From Cryptomeria japonica (Eukaryota > Streptophyta > Pinopsida > Cupressales > Cupressaceae), in the NCBI RefSeq assembly GCF_030272615.1, contig NC_081409.1, positions 209,543,190-209,607,189 on the forward strand: DNA of 64,000 nt. Reading direction: 5' to 3'. This document shows positions 35,500-48,173 of this stretch, piece by piece. Each line of letters starts with the position of its first letter. The first letter of the stretch is position 1. Made by a program: the position numbers and the translations under genes. The notes under the pieces were generated by a model. It was not told the origin of the DNA. It searched no databases and saw nothing but the letters and a program-made list of their open reading frames with translations.

Positions 35500-36299
35500 G
35501 TTTTACCTATCCATTTATTTTTCTTAATAATTGCTTATATGGTTGCATAGCATATGGATATGTTGTTGGTTAGGTTTCGGTGATTACGAATCAGTGAATT
35601 AAGGTTTGGAAGATGTGTTTTGGTCGTCTCTTTCTCCTGGAGTGGATTAGTATGTTTTTTTTCTTTGGAAAGTATATTTTGATTCAAGTCGACTTGTTTT
35701 AAGTTTTGATGATCTATCCTATATAAGGCATTTGGATGTTTGATTTAGAAAAAAAAGGAATGAGAGAGAGTGTAGATGATGTGATGAAGTGAAAATATTA
35801 GAGGAAGTATGAACAATGAAGAAGAGTTGCGTTTGAATGATATGCAAGTTGTGTTAATACTGTGATAGAGAGTTGAGACAGACTATTGGTAGTTGAGATT
35901 AGAATTGTGTGTGTTGATGTTGTTCACTTGATACAGAGTTCAAGGACAACTTAATGATCATGAGATCCTTCTTTTCAAATTATTTTTCTGTATATTTCCC
36001 TAAGTGCAGTTAGCTTCAAGTTTTGCAATTCCTCTTTGTATCTTGTCCCATGAGCAGTTAGCCTTGGTGTACAAGTTCGGAGTAGTTATCTCTATCCTTT
36101 TGTAATCATTTCATATATAGTGAATCATCTTGTGGGTTAACTCCCACCATAGTTTTTCCTTATTTGGGTTTTCCACGTATAAATCTTGGTGTTCATATGT
36201 TGGATATTTGTTGTTCATTAATTATTTATATATATTGTTGTAATTGTTGTTTGGATTGATTCACACCACCCTCACTCCTGCCTTCAGTTCAATAAGGAT

Positions 36300-39200
36300 A
36301 GGTCTACAAGAACAAGGACATCATTGCCACCTAAATTGATTTAGATAAATGTTTACATAATTTGATGCCATGTGTTACTATTTAAGACATTTATTGTATT
36401 ATTTCTAAATATATAATGTTCATACAAATTTTGCACATATTTCTCATCCTAGAGGATTGAAGAAGTGATTTATAGTAAACACTTAGAAATTGATGCACAT
36501 AAATTATTACTAAGTATACGTGTATCTTGTTGGTTGATTTATTCTATAATGAGGCTAGTGGTAGGTGATGAAAGACAAATTCATTTCTTAAAAATAAGTT
36601 GAGATGAGCCTCCAAATTTTTTGTCTTGCTAGGATTTAGTGTTGCAAGACATCCTAGTGAAAGATTATCTATTTCACAAGTTAACATGATATTTGATCTA
36701 TAGTAGTTAGGAGGCATTTCCACAACCACATAGAAAATATCAAAAAATCTAAATTTTAGTATTTATATGTTCCAATAAATCACATTTTTAAAGGTATTTG
36801 GAACAAAACTTTGGGTCAATACTATCATCAATCCCTTGAAATAGTTTTCATGGTTAAGCTTTTTATAGGTTTAAAATTAGAGATTAAATAGGTTTCCAAT
36901 GGTGAAAGGAAATCTATATTCTTACCAATGAGCTAGAAGTTAGGACCTTGTAATGTTGGGGTAGTAAAATACATGTTTTTTTTTTAAATTTTAGTTTTGA
37001 TAGTTATATTCCATATCCAACTATTTATTTCGGATTCTATAGGATGTGGTTATCTTTCATATTTATACACTGCATGTACATTTAAAAAAAAAATCAAATA
37101 AAGGTTAGTTTTGAAGGCTCGCTTCTATCTTAATGATAAATGTCATATTGCCCAATTTCTACAATACCATAAGTTTACATACACTAGGTGTTGTTACTTG
37201 AATTCGTTGTTGAATTAAAATAATTTATATTAGAGTGAGTATGCTTCTATATGTTAGATCACACACTATCAAGTTATCAAAGCATAGGATTGGAGAAGTG
37301 AAATCTATTAGACTATCTCCCTTTGATACTCACATAATCAAATATAGTGGATGAAAAAGGTTATTTATTGGGCCCTTTTAAAGTGATGGGTGAAGAGGTT
37401 TTGAGAAAATAGTGAAAGGTGTTGATGAATCAATTTTATCAATTAATTCAAAATAACCGAGGTAATCAAAACTAAGCCTAAGAGACATACCATTCAATGG
37501 TCAAAAAACTTTCAAGGTACAATTAAAAATTTATTTTTTTAATTTTGAAGGAAGGAATGATACATACACTATAGATGATTGGTTGTCAAAACTAGAAAGG
37601 TACATCTTTGTCAATAACTTTTTCAATGTTGATATTTTTTTCTTTCGTCAAGGTTGAACACCACGTGAAGAAATCATGAGAGGCTATGTTGTCATCAAAG
37701 AAAAATATTCCCACATCTAATGGAGAGGCATAATTGAATGGAGAGATAGATGATAGTCCAACATAGGTAAAATTTATGAAATATATTTTAAATAAGAATA
37801 TTTTCCTAAAGATACAAATGAAGAAACGTATATGTAGTGATAGTTGCTTCAATATAAAAATATCCATGTATCTAAGATTAAAATAATACATTACATGGTT
37901 TATTTTAAAAGATTTCCATTAGGGATATGTAGAACTATTTGTAAGAGTTGGTATAGAATGCTCTATACCATGAAAGATTGGCTGAAGATTATAGTCACCC
38001 AAGATCTAGGCACTTTTTGAAAGCAAAAGAGAGATCAACAATGAAAGAATAATGCTATTCTACAAAGGATGAAAATGATACTTGACATAATTACATGATA
38101 TTTTACAAAGGATATCCCTTGCTTATATAGGCCATGGTGAACATAGGATTGGCATAAGAATATGATACATGTCTTAATATTATGAACTTAGACATAAAGT
38201 GATAATTTATAATCCACTTAAGGTAGAAAATTTATAACTATCTAGTAAAAGTTGGAATTATCCAATCTGTTCCCTACATAAACTTAAGTAAACATGTGGA
38301 ATAGAACCTTGGTGTTGAACTTGATAGGTACAAAAAGGTACAACAACCCTTTCACTCAAACAACTATATTAAGTGCAAGTTACCAATAATGTACACAAAT
38401 ACAAATAATACAAGATGCAAGATGGGTCTCATGTACTAGGCCATGTTAGCTACAAATATATAAATGCAATACAATATCTAATAGATGAAGAAAAGTAGAA
38501 CAACTAGTGAGGCAAAATTTCCCACTAAAAGAGAGATAGAAACAAAATTATCTCAATGAACTATAAGATGGAAAAAACCCATGTGAGGAAAAAGTCCCCC
38601 CATAAGAGAGTAGAAGAAGAAAGACCATGTAGTCTCTCCTCAATGTAGAGTCTCTTCCAACAACAGTAGATGTATGACATTGAATGTTGAAGATGGTCTA
38701 ATGCTGCCAAACAATGTTCCTCCCCTTAGGAAGGAAAAAGCCAAGATGGAATGTAATATGTCTTCTCATACTTTAAAGGAAGATGAGGGAAGATGGATAA
38801 AATTTCATAACTCTGAGGTATGCTCAGGTATCCCCACGTTGATTACATAAGCTACCACACTTCAACTAGGTGTTCTAGTCCAATTGCCAAAGATGAAAAA
38901 CTAGGATCCCCTAGAAACTAATGTAGAAAATTGTCCAAATACAAGGATACCTCCTTTAAAGATAAAGAGACTTCTACCGAATGTTGTTCAAAAGAATCCA
39001 CAATCATGTCAACCTATGAGGGATGATCATATAGAGAATGAACAAGAGGGTTAAAGGATTCCCTCACAACAACTTAAGAAGGATCATTTCCATCAAAGAG
39101 AAGATGAATGTGATCAATGGTATCTCCAAAATGTGAAATATTATGACTCTACAAACAAACCTCCAATGTCTATCAAGTGATCATCACATGAAACCATCTT

Positions 39201-39656
39201 GAGAAGACAATGAGTGGCTCCTTGCACTGAATGCACACATCCAAAATAGTGGCAACACAAGCATCATAAAAAGCAATAGTAGATGAAGGAGATGTAATAT
39301 CAACACATAAAATAACCTTAAAATTTGAAAGGACTCCATGATTCGAATCACCATATTCAATCTCCTCAAATGTGTCCACATTAGATGCTATACTATGTAC
39401 ATTATTTGAATGAAAAATAGGAGAAATTTTGAGAAGGTATAGGCTTGAGATTGGTGATCAACCTCCTCAATTGTAAAAATATCTCTGCTATGAAAATATT
39501 AGATTATGACAATATTTGGTATGAAATATAAATTTCACACTCATTGAATAATGTTTGAAATTCAAGGGGTGCCAACTTATATTTTTTAACATGTTGTGTC
39601 CACACTATACAAAAAAAGTATAAAAAAAATATAATATGTAACATGCAACCTAGATT
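36300..39656. repeat. Tandem unit copy A, third segment
   Basis: It aligns with 44345-48183 of copy B, from GGTCTACAAGAACAAGGACATC to ACATGCAACCTAGATT. It holds a decayed gypsy-like Gag trace near 37530-37900 and a minus-strand open piece at 39173-39379 that is similar in copy B. There is no intact gene. Confidence 0.75.
39173..39379 (-). pseudogene. Conserved minus-strand coding remnant in the tandem unit (copy A)
   Basis: The translation contains VDTFEEIEYGDSNHGVLSNF and ITSPSSTIAFYDACVATILD. The matching region of copy B (47738-48019) reads VDTFEEIKNGHLNFGVLSTS and ILSPSSNIAFDYAHVSKVLD. The shared peptide suggests an ancestral reading frame on this strand. I do not recognise the protein. 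Confidence 0.4.
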
Positions 39657-39694
39657 TTCAATGGCTCTTCCAAAGATAACTTGTGTTAGGAAGA

Positions 39695-40095
39695 TGGTGG
39701 TGGGGTCATACGCGACCCTAGAGGAAACATGGTCCTAACCTACATGGCTAACCTTGGGATGCAAACCTCAAGCATTGCGAATGCAACAACTATTTATTAT
39801 CACATATTTATTGCAAGAGATAGAGGATAGACATATCATTATTGAAGGGGATTCAAAGAATACTATTTTAATGCTCAAAAGAGAAGCCAAACCTGATTGG
39901 AAATGTGAACACCTCACTACCATGTGTATTGATCTCCTCCCTAGGCTCGGCCACATAAGACTCGGTCATATGCAAAGAGAAGGAAATAATGTAGTGGAGA
40001 GGTTGGCTTCTCTAAGCCCATTTTCTAATCATATGAAAATATGGATGATTTGCATGAAATTCTTGATGTGGTTCATGCCTAATGATGTAGAATAA
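39695..40095 (+). pseudogene. RNase H-like (RVT_3-type) remnant
   Basis: Around 39695 one frame reads GGVIRDPRGNMVLTY. After a shift, 39754-40095 reads EIEDRHIIIEGDSKNTILML and GHIRLGHMQREGNNVVERLASLS. This is the layout of the plant RNase H found at the 3' end of LINEs and in related host sequences: GG-IRD-G, then EGDSK with a catalytic D, then N-VAD-LA, here NNVVERLA with the last D changed to E. Frameshift and substitution mark it as dead. Confidence 0.62.
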
Positions 40096-40339
40096 AACTA
40101 AGATTGCCTTTTTTATTTATTGTCATAGCCACCCTTTCTGCCAATCATTTAATGTTTAAGTGGCAGACATCTAATTCTGGTTTTAGCTGTACCCTCCTCA
40201 ATTTTGACCCATGTTGTCCCTTTCATACTACTGGTTTTCGAATTCCCTCTCTAGTTTTTGCCTCTAGTCTCACTCTATGATCTATGAGGGGTGACCTCAT
40301 TCAAATCAAGCCAGATAGTTGCATGATAATTTCAAAACT

Positions 40340-41060
40340 AATGCTAAGTATGGACGAAATTGGTGAAAGGAAACCTTGCAAACTATGTGGAGGGGATGCA
40401 GAGTTTTGACCCAACCCTCTTTGAAAAATTTGCCCAGTCATGGGAGAAAGGTGAGGTGAAAATTAGGAGAGTGGCCTTTATGGTCTCTACAGAGACTATT
40501 GTAGTTGTTACTGGGTTATCTCAAGTGAGTTACTTTTCCAAAAAATCTGAATTAGTCTTACAAAGATTAGTTCAAGAGATTCTTTAAGCCTGGAGAAGGG
40601 GTCTTGAGACTGCAGAGTGGGTACAACAGAGAAGACCTTCCTAGGGTTTGGAAGGATGTGGCACTTATACTTATGAACTAGTTCATGTTGGAAGGTAGAC
40701 TTAAAAGATTCCATGCCAAGCTCTTTCCCACATTGAATCATCTAACGTATGGTAGCAAAATGAATTTCCCTTTCTGGGTTTGTTGTTATCTCAATCTATT
40801 GCTAGGCCTGAATCTAAGAATTCCCTCCCCCTCCACCAAGTTTAATTTTGAGGCTCTACAATTTTCACTTGGCCTTGTCCCTATCTAGTGGAACCCCTTT
40901 GATTTCCCAAAGCTCCTTTCTAGATTCTAAATTGGTTGTGGAGCTTTCTAGTGCCCCAATTTGGCTTCCTTATCCAAGAAAAAACTTTTCCCTACTCGTT
41001 TCAACCCTATTCATGGGGCTAAACAGAAAAATCCCCTGCCCCCCTTTCTAAGGATGTTGA
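40340..41060 (+). pseudogene. Unrecognised repeat-encoded protein, N-terminal part
   Basis: Across two or three frames the reading is coherent: YVEGMQSFDPTLFEKFAQSWEKGEVKIRRVAFMVSTETIVVVTGL (40380-40530), then a shifted YNREDLPRVWKDVALILM, MLEGRLKRFHAKLFPTLNHLTYGSKMNFPFWVC (40685-40790). The ETI--VTGL and LEGR---FH--LFPLLNH phrases resemble a protein type that I have seen attached to plant repeats but cannot name. There are stops at 40586 and elsewhere. Confidence 0.4.
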
Positions 41061-41828
41061 GTTGGTAGACTCTAAAGATGATGTGGATTTGAAGGATTTT
41101 GATGCCTCCTCGGCCATGAGTTCTAAATGGTCTCCTTTTTCTTATGAGGAGATAGCCCCCTTTTCCCCTCATTGGAGTCCTCTTCACCAGTCCATGGTGT
41201 TTCTACCCCCAAACCCAATTCTCTTGCTTTGGCTAAGAAAGTGTTTAAGTTGGTTGAGGCAATTGAGTGATACTTGGATGCAGTCACACATTGACTCCTC
41301 TCCTAGTTGAGTGTGGCTAAAAAGAAGATTAATAGGCTTGAAGTAGTGGCTAAGCTTGAGGCTTGTGGCGACAATTGGTTGCTAGAGGATAAGGATGAGA
41401 AGGTTTAGAAGGCCACTAATGATATTGTTAGGAAATTGGAAAAATGGGAGATTGTTGAGGAGAAGCTCAAGGACCTTAATGAAAAAATTTCTCAGAGGGA
41501 TGAGAGAAGAGTTGTGGTTGAGCTAAAGGAAAATCATGAGATTCTAAAAAGGAAGGTCAAGGAAATGATTGCTCTGAATCAATAAATGGCAATGAAGAAT
41601 ATGGCCTCTCTACATGCCATACATAAGGAGATAGATCAAAGAAAGACGAAGAAGAAGAGACACTTGGAGACTCCTTCTGTGGCAACAAACCCCCTCACCT
41701 TTGTTCTCAAGGCTACTCTGGATTCGGTCACTCTAGCCTCTGGGAAAGATTTTAACAAAAAGCTACTTTTTTTTAATAAAGTAAAAGTTTTCTGCAATGA
41801 ATGGCAAGATGATATTGCCCTCGCTTAG
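41060..41828 (+). pseudogene. Coiled-coil C-terminal part of the same unrecognised protein
   Basis: After a Ser/Pro-rich stretch (41062-41310), about 41320-41580 translates as a charged heptad-like segment (KLEKWEIVEEKLKDLNEKISQRDERRVVVELKENHEILKRKVKEM). It is followed by 41586-41828, ending KVKVFCNEWQDDIALA and a natural-looking stop. A coiled coil is a reasonable reading; function unknown. Confidence 0.4.
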
Positions 41829-42029
41829 TAGATCATTCCTTCATGTCTTTGGCAAGTGGTTGTTTGTTGTTGTTTTTTTGGTTTTGTGCTTAGTGGTTTT
41901 GTCCTAGTCATCTATTAGGTTTTAGTGTGTTTTGGTCTTCTATGATATTTGGTTGGGTGTGTACTCCTCATGTGCCCCAGGTAGTTGTTGTTTAGTGGAT
42001 ATGTAAATGTTCCACTTTAATTAACCAAA

Positions 42030-45000
42030 ACATACAACCTAGATTCACATACCCATCCCATTATAATTTATTCAACCACCTAATTAACAAATGGTTAAAG
42101 AATTATAAAAAAGTTTACATAATTTATAAAAAAGTATTGATACCTTAACATAATCCTTGAAATCATTGAAAATTTTAGTAATACATCTCTCATTTCAACT
42201 AGATATCCATTGCAATTAATATATCATTATAATATTGAAAGAATAAAATGGTGCCAATATTGTCCTCTGGAGTCCAACTTATCCTACAAACCGTATACAA
42301 ATTTCCACTACCAAAAGATTTAACAACCAGTCGGGAGATAAAACAAATTTGTCTGCATATTTTCATAATATCCGTTGTCATTTGTCTATGAAAAGAAAAG
42401 CACAATGCTAGAATTCCTGCCTCACTATTTTTTATACATGGTCCAAGCCAAAGAATTTCTGTTCACAAATTCTAGACTTGCCACAGATTCTTCCAAGTAG
42501 TCCCCACTATTGTTATCATACAGGAAAAATATATCATACAACCAAAAGTAAAAGATACATTACTCCTTGAGAGACATTGCAATATTGAATAAATAACCTT
42601 ACTTAGATTCTAGCGGCATTCACGCAGTGATACACTCCAATATTGTATTTCACCTGCAGTTTGATAAAAATCTCCTTTTTGACTTGTGAGGCATCATCTC
42701 AATCTAATGCAACCAATCCTTATCGATGACCGGAATAAGCCTTTTTAAGTGACATTGATTTCCATTGTAGGCATAACTTTTCTATAGCCTAGGAAGAAAA
42801 ATGAGTGTTTCTGATTTCAATTGTACGTTTTTCTTATCGATATTTTAGGTCACATTTCGTAATCTATCATCAGATCTTTCTCCATAATTTATCTTAAGAT
42901 CAATTTTACAATCGAATCTATAACTCTTATCTTCTTGATGATGGATCAATGAGTTTGATTAGAACAATGGTTGAAAAAAACGTACAATTGAAATTAGAAA
43001 CATTCCTACAATGATCTTAAATGCTTAATTAGATCAATTATACAAGTTCCCACATAGCATGTTATTTTAACTTTCAATTCCATCATCCCATGTTAAGACC
43101 TAAACATTGTCTTTTAGTACAATCCTCTCAAATATATTTGAGAATAAACACTGTTGATGTTATTTTGGTAAACATATCAAAGAGAGATTTCAATTTGTAG
43201 TGGGTAAGAGAGCTCCAAAATAGTTGCAGCCCTAATTTTTATGGTAAGGAAGAAGGTTCTACTGAGTAATTCTTTAACCTATTTTATCTAATTTTAGTAG
43301 ATTAAATGTTTTCTTTAATTGTGTAAAGAAGTATAATGATCAAATTTGTATATTATATAATTTTTAATATAATTTTTAAGTTTATTTTAGTGAAATGTCT
43401 TTTATTTATATAAAGTAATATATATCGTAATTTTATGTGAAAGTTGATTTATTTATTTAATTTTTATCAACTTTTAAATGTGCATATCTTTATAAATATA
43501 GTAACTTTCTTATTCATATATTTATAACTCTCTATGCATTCATTCTATTCATTTTGATTGTCATATATACATATAAACATTTAATTGTTTTTAGTCATTA
43601 TGCATTTTCATACATAGTTTTTAGTTTATTTTAAAATTAGTCTATAGTCATGAGGATTCATTGAAATGAATTCATCAAATCCTAATTCACAATAAAAATT
43701 TCCAAAACTTGGTCAATTAGCACTATTTATCTTTCCATCACAAAGTAGACTAAGCAACTTTGCATGATTAGATATCGTTTGCTAGTATTTAAAGGCATTC
43801 ATTGCATTGATTCTATTTATTGAAAAAATCATGTCTCTGCATGCAAACATTGCATTCCTTCTCCAGTTCTGAAATATTTAAAAGAATTAATTATGAGGCA
43901 CTTCAAATAGGGTGTGCTAAAATTAGTTAAAAAATCACATCTTATATATTTATGTATCATCTTCAATTTTTGTCTACTTAATGGTGATTTATCTATGTGA
44001 AAGGTACTTGTGACCTATCAATAATACTTTAAATTATTTTAAAATAATGCTAGATTGACAAGCTTATAGGAAGATTAGAACACACTAATATGAATAAGTG
44101 AAGAAAAATAGGAGATTCCTAAGTAAATCAACACAAGTTTAGGTATATTAGGGAAATAGATCATTGCCATCGACCTTTTACTATGAACCTACCATTACAT
44201 TTGGATCTTATCTTATACATATGTTCATATATCCCTATATATTCAACCTCTCTATTTTAACTATCACACTTGTATGGATAGATATATTCATCTAGTCATT
44301 ACGCGATTTGTTTTTTACCTTTATTATCTCTAGGATAGGTCTACAAGCATAAGGACATCCTTTCTAGCATTATCAACTCAATTTGATCAGAATTTTGAAG
44401 TTCAAACATGGGAAACTACCCCCCTTTACCTTTTCCACCTAAATCAAACTAAACAAATGTTTACATAATTTGATGCACCATGTAATAGTATTCTAGATAT
44501 TTATTGCATTCTTTCTAAACATATAAAGTTCATGCAAATATTGCACATATTTCTCAATCTAGAGGATTGAAGGAGTGGTTTACAAAAAAACACTCAGGAA
44601 TTGATGCCATTAAAATCAATGAATATGCATGTATCTTGTTAGTTGGTTTTTTGTATAATGAGGATAATGCTAGGTGATGTAAGACCAATGCATCTCCTAA
44701 AGATAAGTTGAGATAATATTCCAAATGTTGTTGTTTACATCCTAGTGGAAGATATGTATCTATTTAACAAGGAAACGCAATAGTTGATCTATAGTAGTTT
44801 GGAGGTATTTGCACAACCATAAATGCAAAATTTTGAAAATCTAAATCTTCACTATTTTCTATGTTTTGGTAAATAACATTTTTGAAGGAATTCAAAATTG
44901 AACTTGGGGTCAATACTATCATCGATGCCCTTTCATATTCATACTCATGTACATATTTTTAAAAAGTCAAATAAAGGTGAACTTTTAAGGCTCACATCTC

Positions 45001-48000
45001 TCTTAATCAGTATTACCACATTGTCCAATTCTTATAATAACATAAGTTTACACATACCAGGTACTGTTACCTAAATCCGTCATTGAATTCAAATAATTTA
45101 TATGAAATCATGTACGCTTCTACATGTTAGATCACACACTATCAAGTTATCAAAGGCTCGTATTGGAGACATGAAATCCATCAAACTATCTCCCTTTAAG
45201 ATACACACAACGAAAGATAGTAGATGAACAAGGTGATGGGTGAAGAGGCTTTAAGAAAATAGTTAAAGGAGATGATGGATTACTTTTACCAATTACTCCA
45301 ACATAATTGGGATAATCAGAACCAAGCATAGGAGACATACCATTGAATGACCACAACCCTTTCAAGATACTATTAAAAATTGATATTCCAAATTTTAAAG
45401 GAAAATTTGATGTAGACACTATGGATGATTGGTTGTTGAAACTAGAAAAGTAATTTCCTATAAATAAATTTTTCAATTTTTGTAATCTTTTCTCTCCTCG
45501 AGGTTGAACACCGTGTGAAGAAATCATGAGAGGGTAAGTTGTAAGAAAAGAAAAATATTCCCACATCAAATGGAGGGGTAGGATTTGATGGAGAGATAGA
45601 TGATAGCCAAACATGGGTAGAATTTGAGGAATATATTAAATAAGAATATTTCCTTGAAGATACAAATGCAGAAACATATATGTAGTGATAGTTGCTTCAA
45701 TAGAAAAAATGTCAATCTCCCTAAAACTACACCAATACATTCCATGCTTTAAATTTCAAAATCTTGGCATTAAGAATATGGAGAAACATCTATAAGAATG
45801 GGTGTGATTCTATATTTCAAGTCACACACTATTAGGTCATCAAAGGATAGCATTGGAGACATGAAATTTATTAGATTGTCTACCTTTGAGACTCACACAA
45901 CCAAATGTAGTGGATGAACAAGGATATTTATTACACCCTTTCAAGGTGACTAGTAAATAGGCTTTGGGAAAATAGTGAGAGGTTATGATGAATCAATTTT
46001 ATTGAATAATCTAAAGTAATTGAGGTAATCAAAACCAAGCATGGGAGACATACAATTTGATGGTCAACAGGTACAATTAAAAATGTTTATTACAAATTTT
46101 GAAGGAAATATTGATGTAGAAACTATGGATGATTGGTTGTTGAATCTAGAAAGGTACATCTTTGTGAATAATTTTTTTAATATAGATAATGTTTTATTCC
46201 CTCAAGGTTGATCACCATGTGAAGCAATCATGAGAGACTAAGTTTTCATCAAACAAAAATATTTCCACATTGAATGGAGAGGTAGAATTAGATCAAGAGA
46301 TAAATCATTGTCCAACATCAGTAGAATTTGTCGAATATATTGAATAAGAATATTTTCCTGTTCAAGATACAATGAAGAAAAAAATATGTGAAGTGAAAGT
46401 TAATTCAATAGAATAAATATCAATCTTTCTAAGATTACAAAAATAAATTCCACATGTGCTTTATTTTAAAATATTTCCATTAGCCTGGATATGGAGAAAC
46501 ATCAATAAGAGCTGGTGTACAATTCTCTATACCATGCAAGATTGGCTAAAGATTATAGCCACCCAAGATCTAGGCACTTCATGAAAGCACAAGAGAGATC
46601 AACAATGAACTTGAATAATGATAATCTATCAGGGATGAAAATGGTACAACATTATTACATGCTATTATTACAAAGGGGATCCTTTGGTAATATAGAGCAA
46701 GGTGAACATAGGATGCCATAAGATTATGATATTTGTCTTAGTCTTATGACCTTAGACATAAAGTGATAACTTGTCATCCACTTAAGTGTAAAAGTTATAA
46801 CTATCCATTAAAAATGTGAAGTATCCTATGTATACCCTACATTAATTTAAGTAAGAATGTGTAAATAGGACCTGGGTGTTGAACTTTCTTGGTGCAAAAC
46901 TAGGTACAAAAATCCTTTAACTCCAACACCCATGTCTAGTGCAACTTATGAATAATGTACACAAATAGAAATAATACAAGATGCAGATGGGTCCCATGTA
47001 CTAGGCCATGTTAGGTGAAAATGTATAAATGCAATACAATCTCTCACAAATAATGAAAAGGAGAACACCCACTGGGACAAAAATCCTCCCCAAAAGAGAG
47101 ATGGAGACAAATTTCTCTCAATGAACTATGAGATGGAAAATAACTTGGACTAAGAGAGTAGAAGAATAGAGACTATGTAGTCCCCCATCAATGTAGAGTC
47201 TCTTACAATGATGGTAGATGTATGACATTGAATGTTTAAGATGATCTATAGTTGTCGAACAATGTTACTCTCCTTAGGAATAAAAAATACCAATATTGTA
47301 TGCAATATGTCTTCCCATACTTTAAGGGAAGATGAGGGAAGATGGATAAATTTTATCTCTGGTGTATGTTCAGGTGTCTCCAAGTTGATTACAAAAGCTA
47401 CTACATTCCAATCAAGTGTCCTAGGAACACTACTAAATATGAAAAAAAAGGATCACATAGAATCTAATATAGAATATTTTCCAAGGACAAGGATACCTCC
47501 ACTTGTTCATAAGTACCCACAATCATGTCAAACCATGACGAATGATCATGTCGTGAATGCACAAGAGGGTTAAAGTGTTCCCTCCCAACAACATAAGAAG
47601 GATCATTTCCATAAAAAACAAGATGAATGTGATCAATGGTTTCTCCAAAATATGAATTGTGGTGACTCCACTAACAAATTTGTAGTGTCTATCAAGTGGT
47701 TATCCCATGAAACCATCTCTACAAGACAACGAGTTCCCTATTGCCCTAAATCACGAGCATCCAAAACTTTGGAAACGTGAGCATAATCAAATGCAATATT
47801 AGATGAAGGAGATAGAATATTAGTACATGTCTTTGGAACCTTAGAAGTTGAAAGGACCCCAAAATTCAAATGACCATTTTTAATCTCCTCAAATGTGTCC
47901 ACACTAGATACCATACTATGTACATCTATCGAATGAAAAATAGGAGCAAAATGTGAGAAGGTATAGACTTGATATCGGTGATCAACCTCTCCAATTGCAA

Positions 48001-48173
48001 CAATATCTCTACTATGCAAGTATCAAACTATGACAAAATCTGTTGTGAAATATAAATTTCATACTGATCGAAGAACATTTAAAAGTCAAGAGGTCCGAAC
48101 ATATATGCTATAGCATGTTGCATCCACATATCTACACACAAAAAGTATAAATAAATATAATATGTAACATCCA
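42030..48173. repeat. Tandem unit copy B
   Basis: It starts at ACATACAACCTAGATT and runs to the same sequence at the B/C junction. Compared with copy A it lacks ~0.8 kb (at about 43310) and carries an internal duplication of ~0.7 kb (about 45125-45820 repeated at 45823-46510). The duplication includes a decayed Gag-like peptide seen twice (TMDDWLLKLEKYF-type at about 45420 and 46125). The whole 6.1 kb has no intact gene. Confidence 0.78.
47738..48019 (-). pseudogene. Conserved minus-strand coding remnant in the tandem unit (copy B)
   Basis: 93 codons, with SSVDTFEEIKNGHLNFGVLSTS and ILSPSSNIAFDYAHVSKVLDARD. It is the counterpart of 39173-39379. The family is unknown. Similarity at protein level between diverged copies is the only evidence for coding history. 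Confidence 0.4.

Larger units (their letters stand above)
29388..36294 (+). mobile_element. Copia-like solo LTR, split by a younger gypsy element
   Basis: The outer pieces are 29388-29667 (starting TGTTGGAAATATG...GATGTCAA, like the starts of other copia LTRs here) and 35505-36294 (ending near CACCCTCACTCCTGCC...TTCAATA, like their ends). AGGAT flanks both sides (29383-29387, 36295-36299), and the uninterrupted copies B and C have one AGGAT at this place. Without the insert it would be about 1.07 kb, and no primer site or coding part belongs to it, so it is best read as a solo LTR. The last bases are not the usual CA. Confidence 0.7.
39657..42029 (+). mobile_element. LINE-like or unclassified insertion between tandem units A and B
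   Basis: The 16-base flanks ACATGCAACCTAGATT (39641-39656) and ACATACAACCTAGATT (42030-42045) differ at one base. They look like a long target duplication of the kind made by LINEs, because the B/C junction has a single copy of this sequence (about 48167-48183). The 2.37 kb insert carries an RNase H-like remnant, then an unrelated-looking reading frame and a coiled-coil region. It ends with a T-rich, then AATTAACCAA, tail without a clear poly-A. A 5'-truncated LINE is possible, but the order of the coding parts is odd. Confidence 0.55.
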
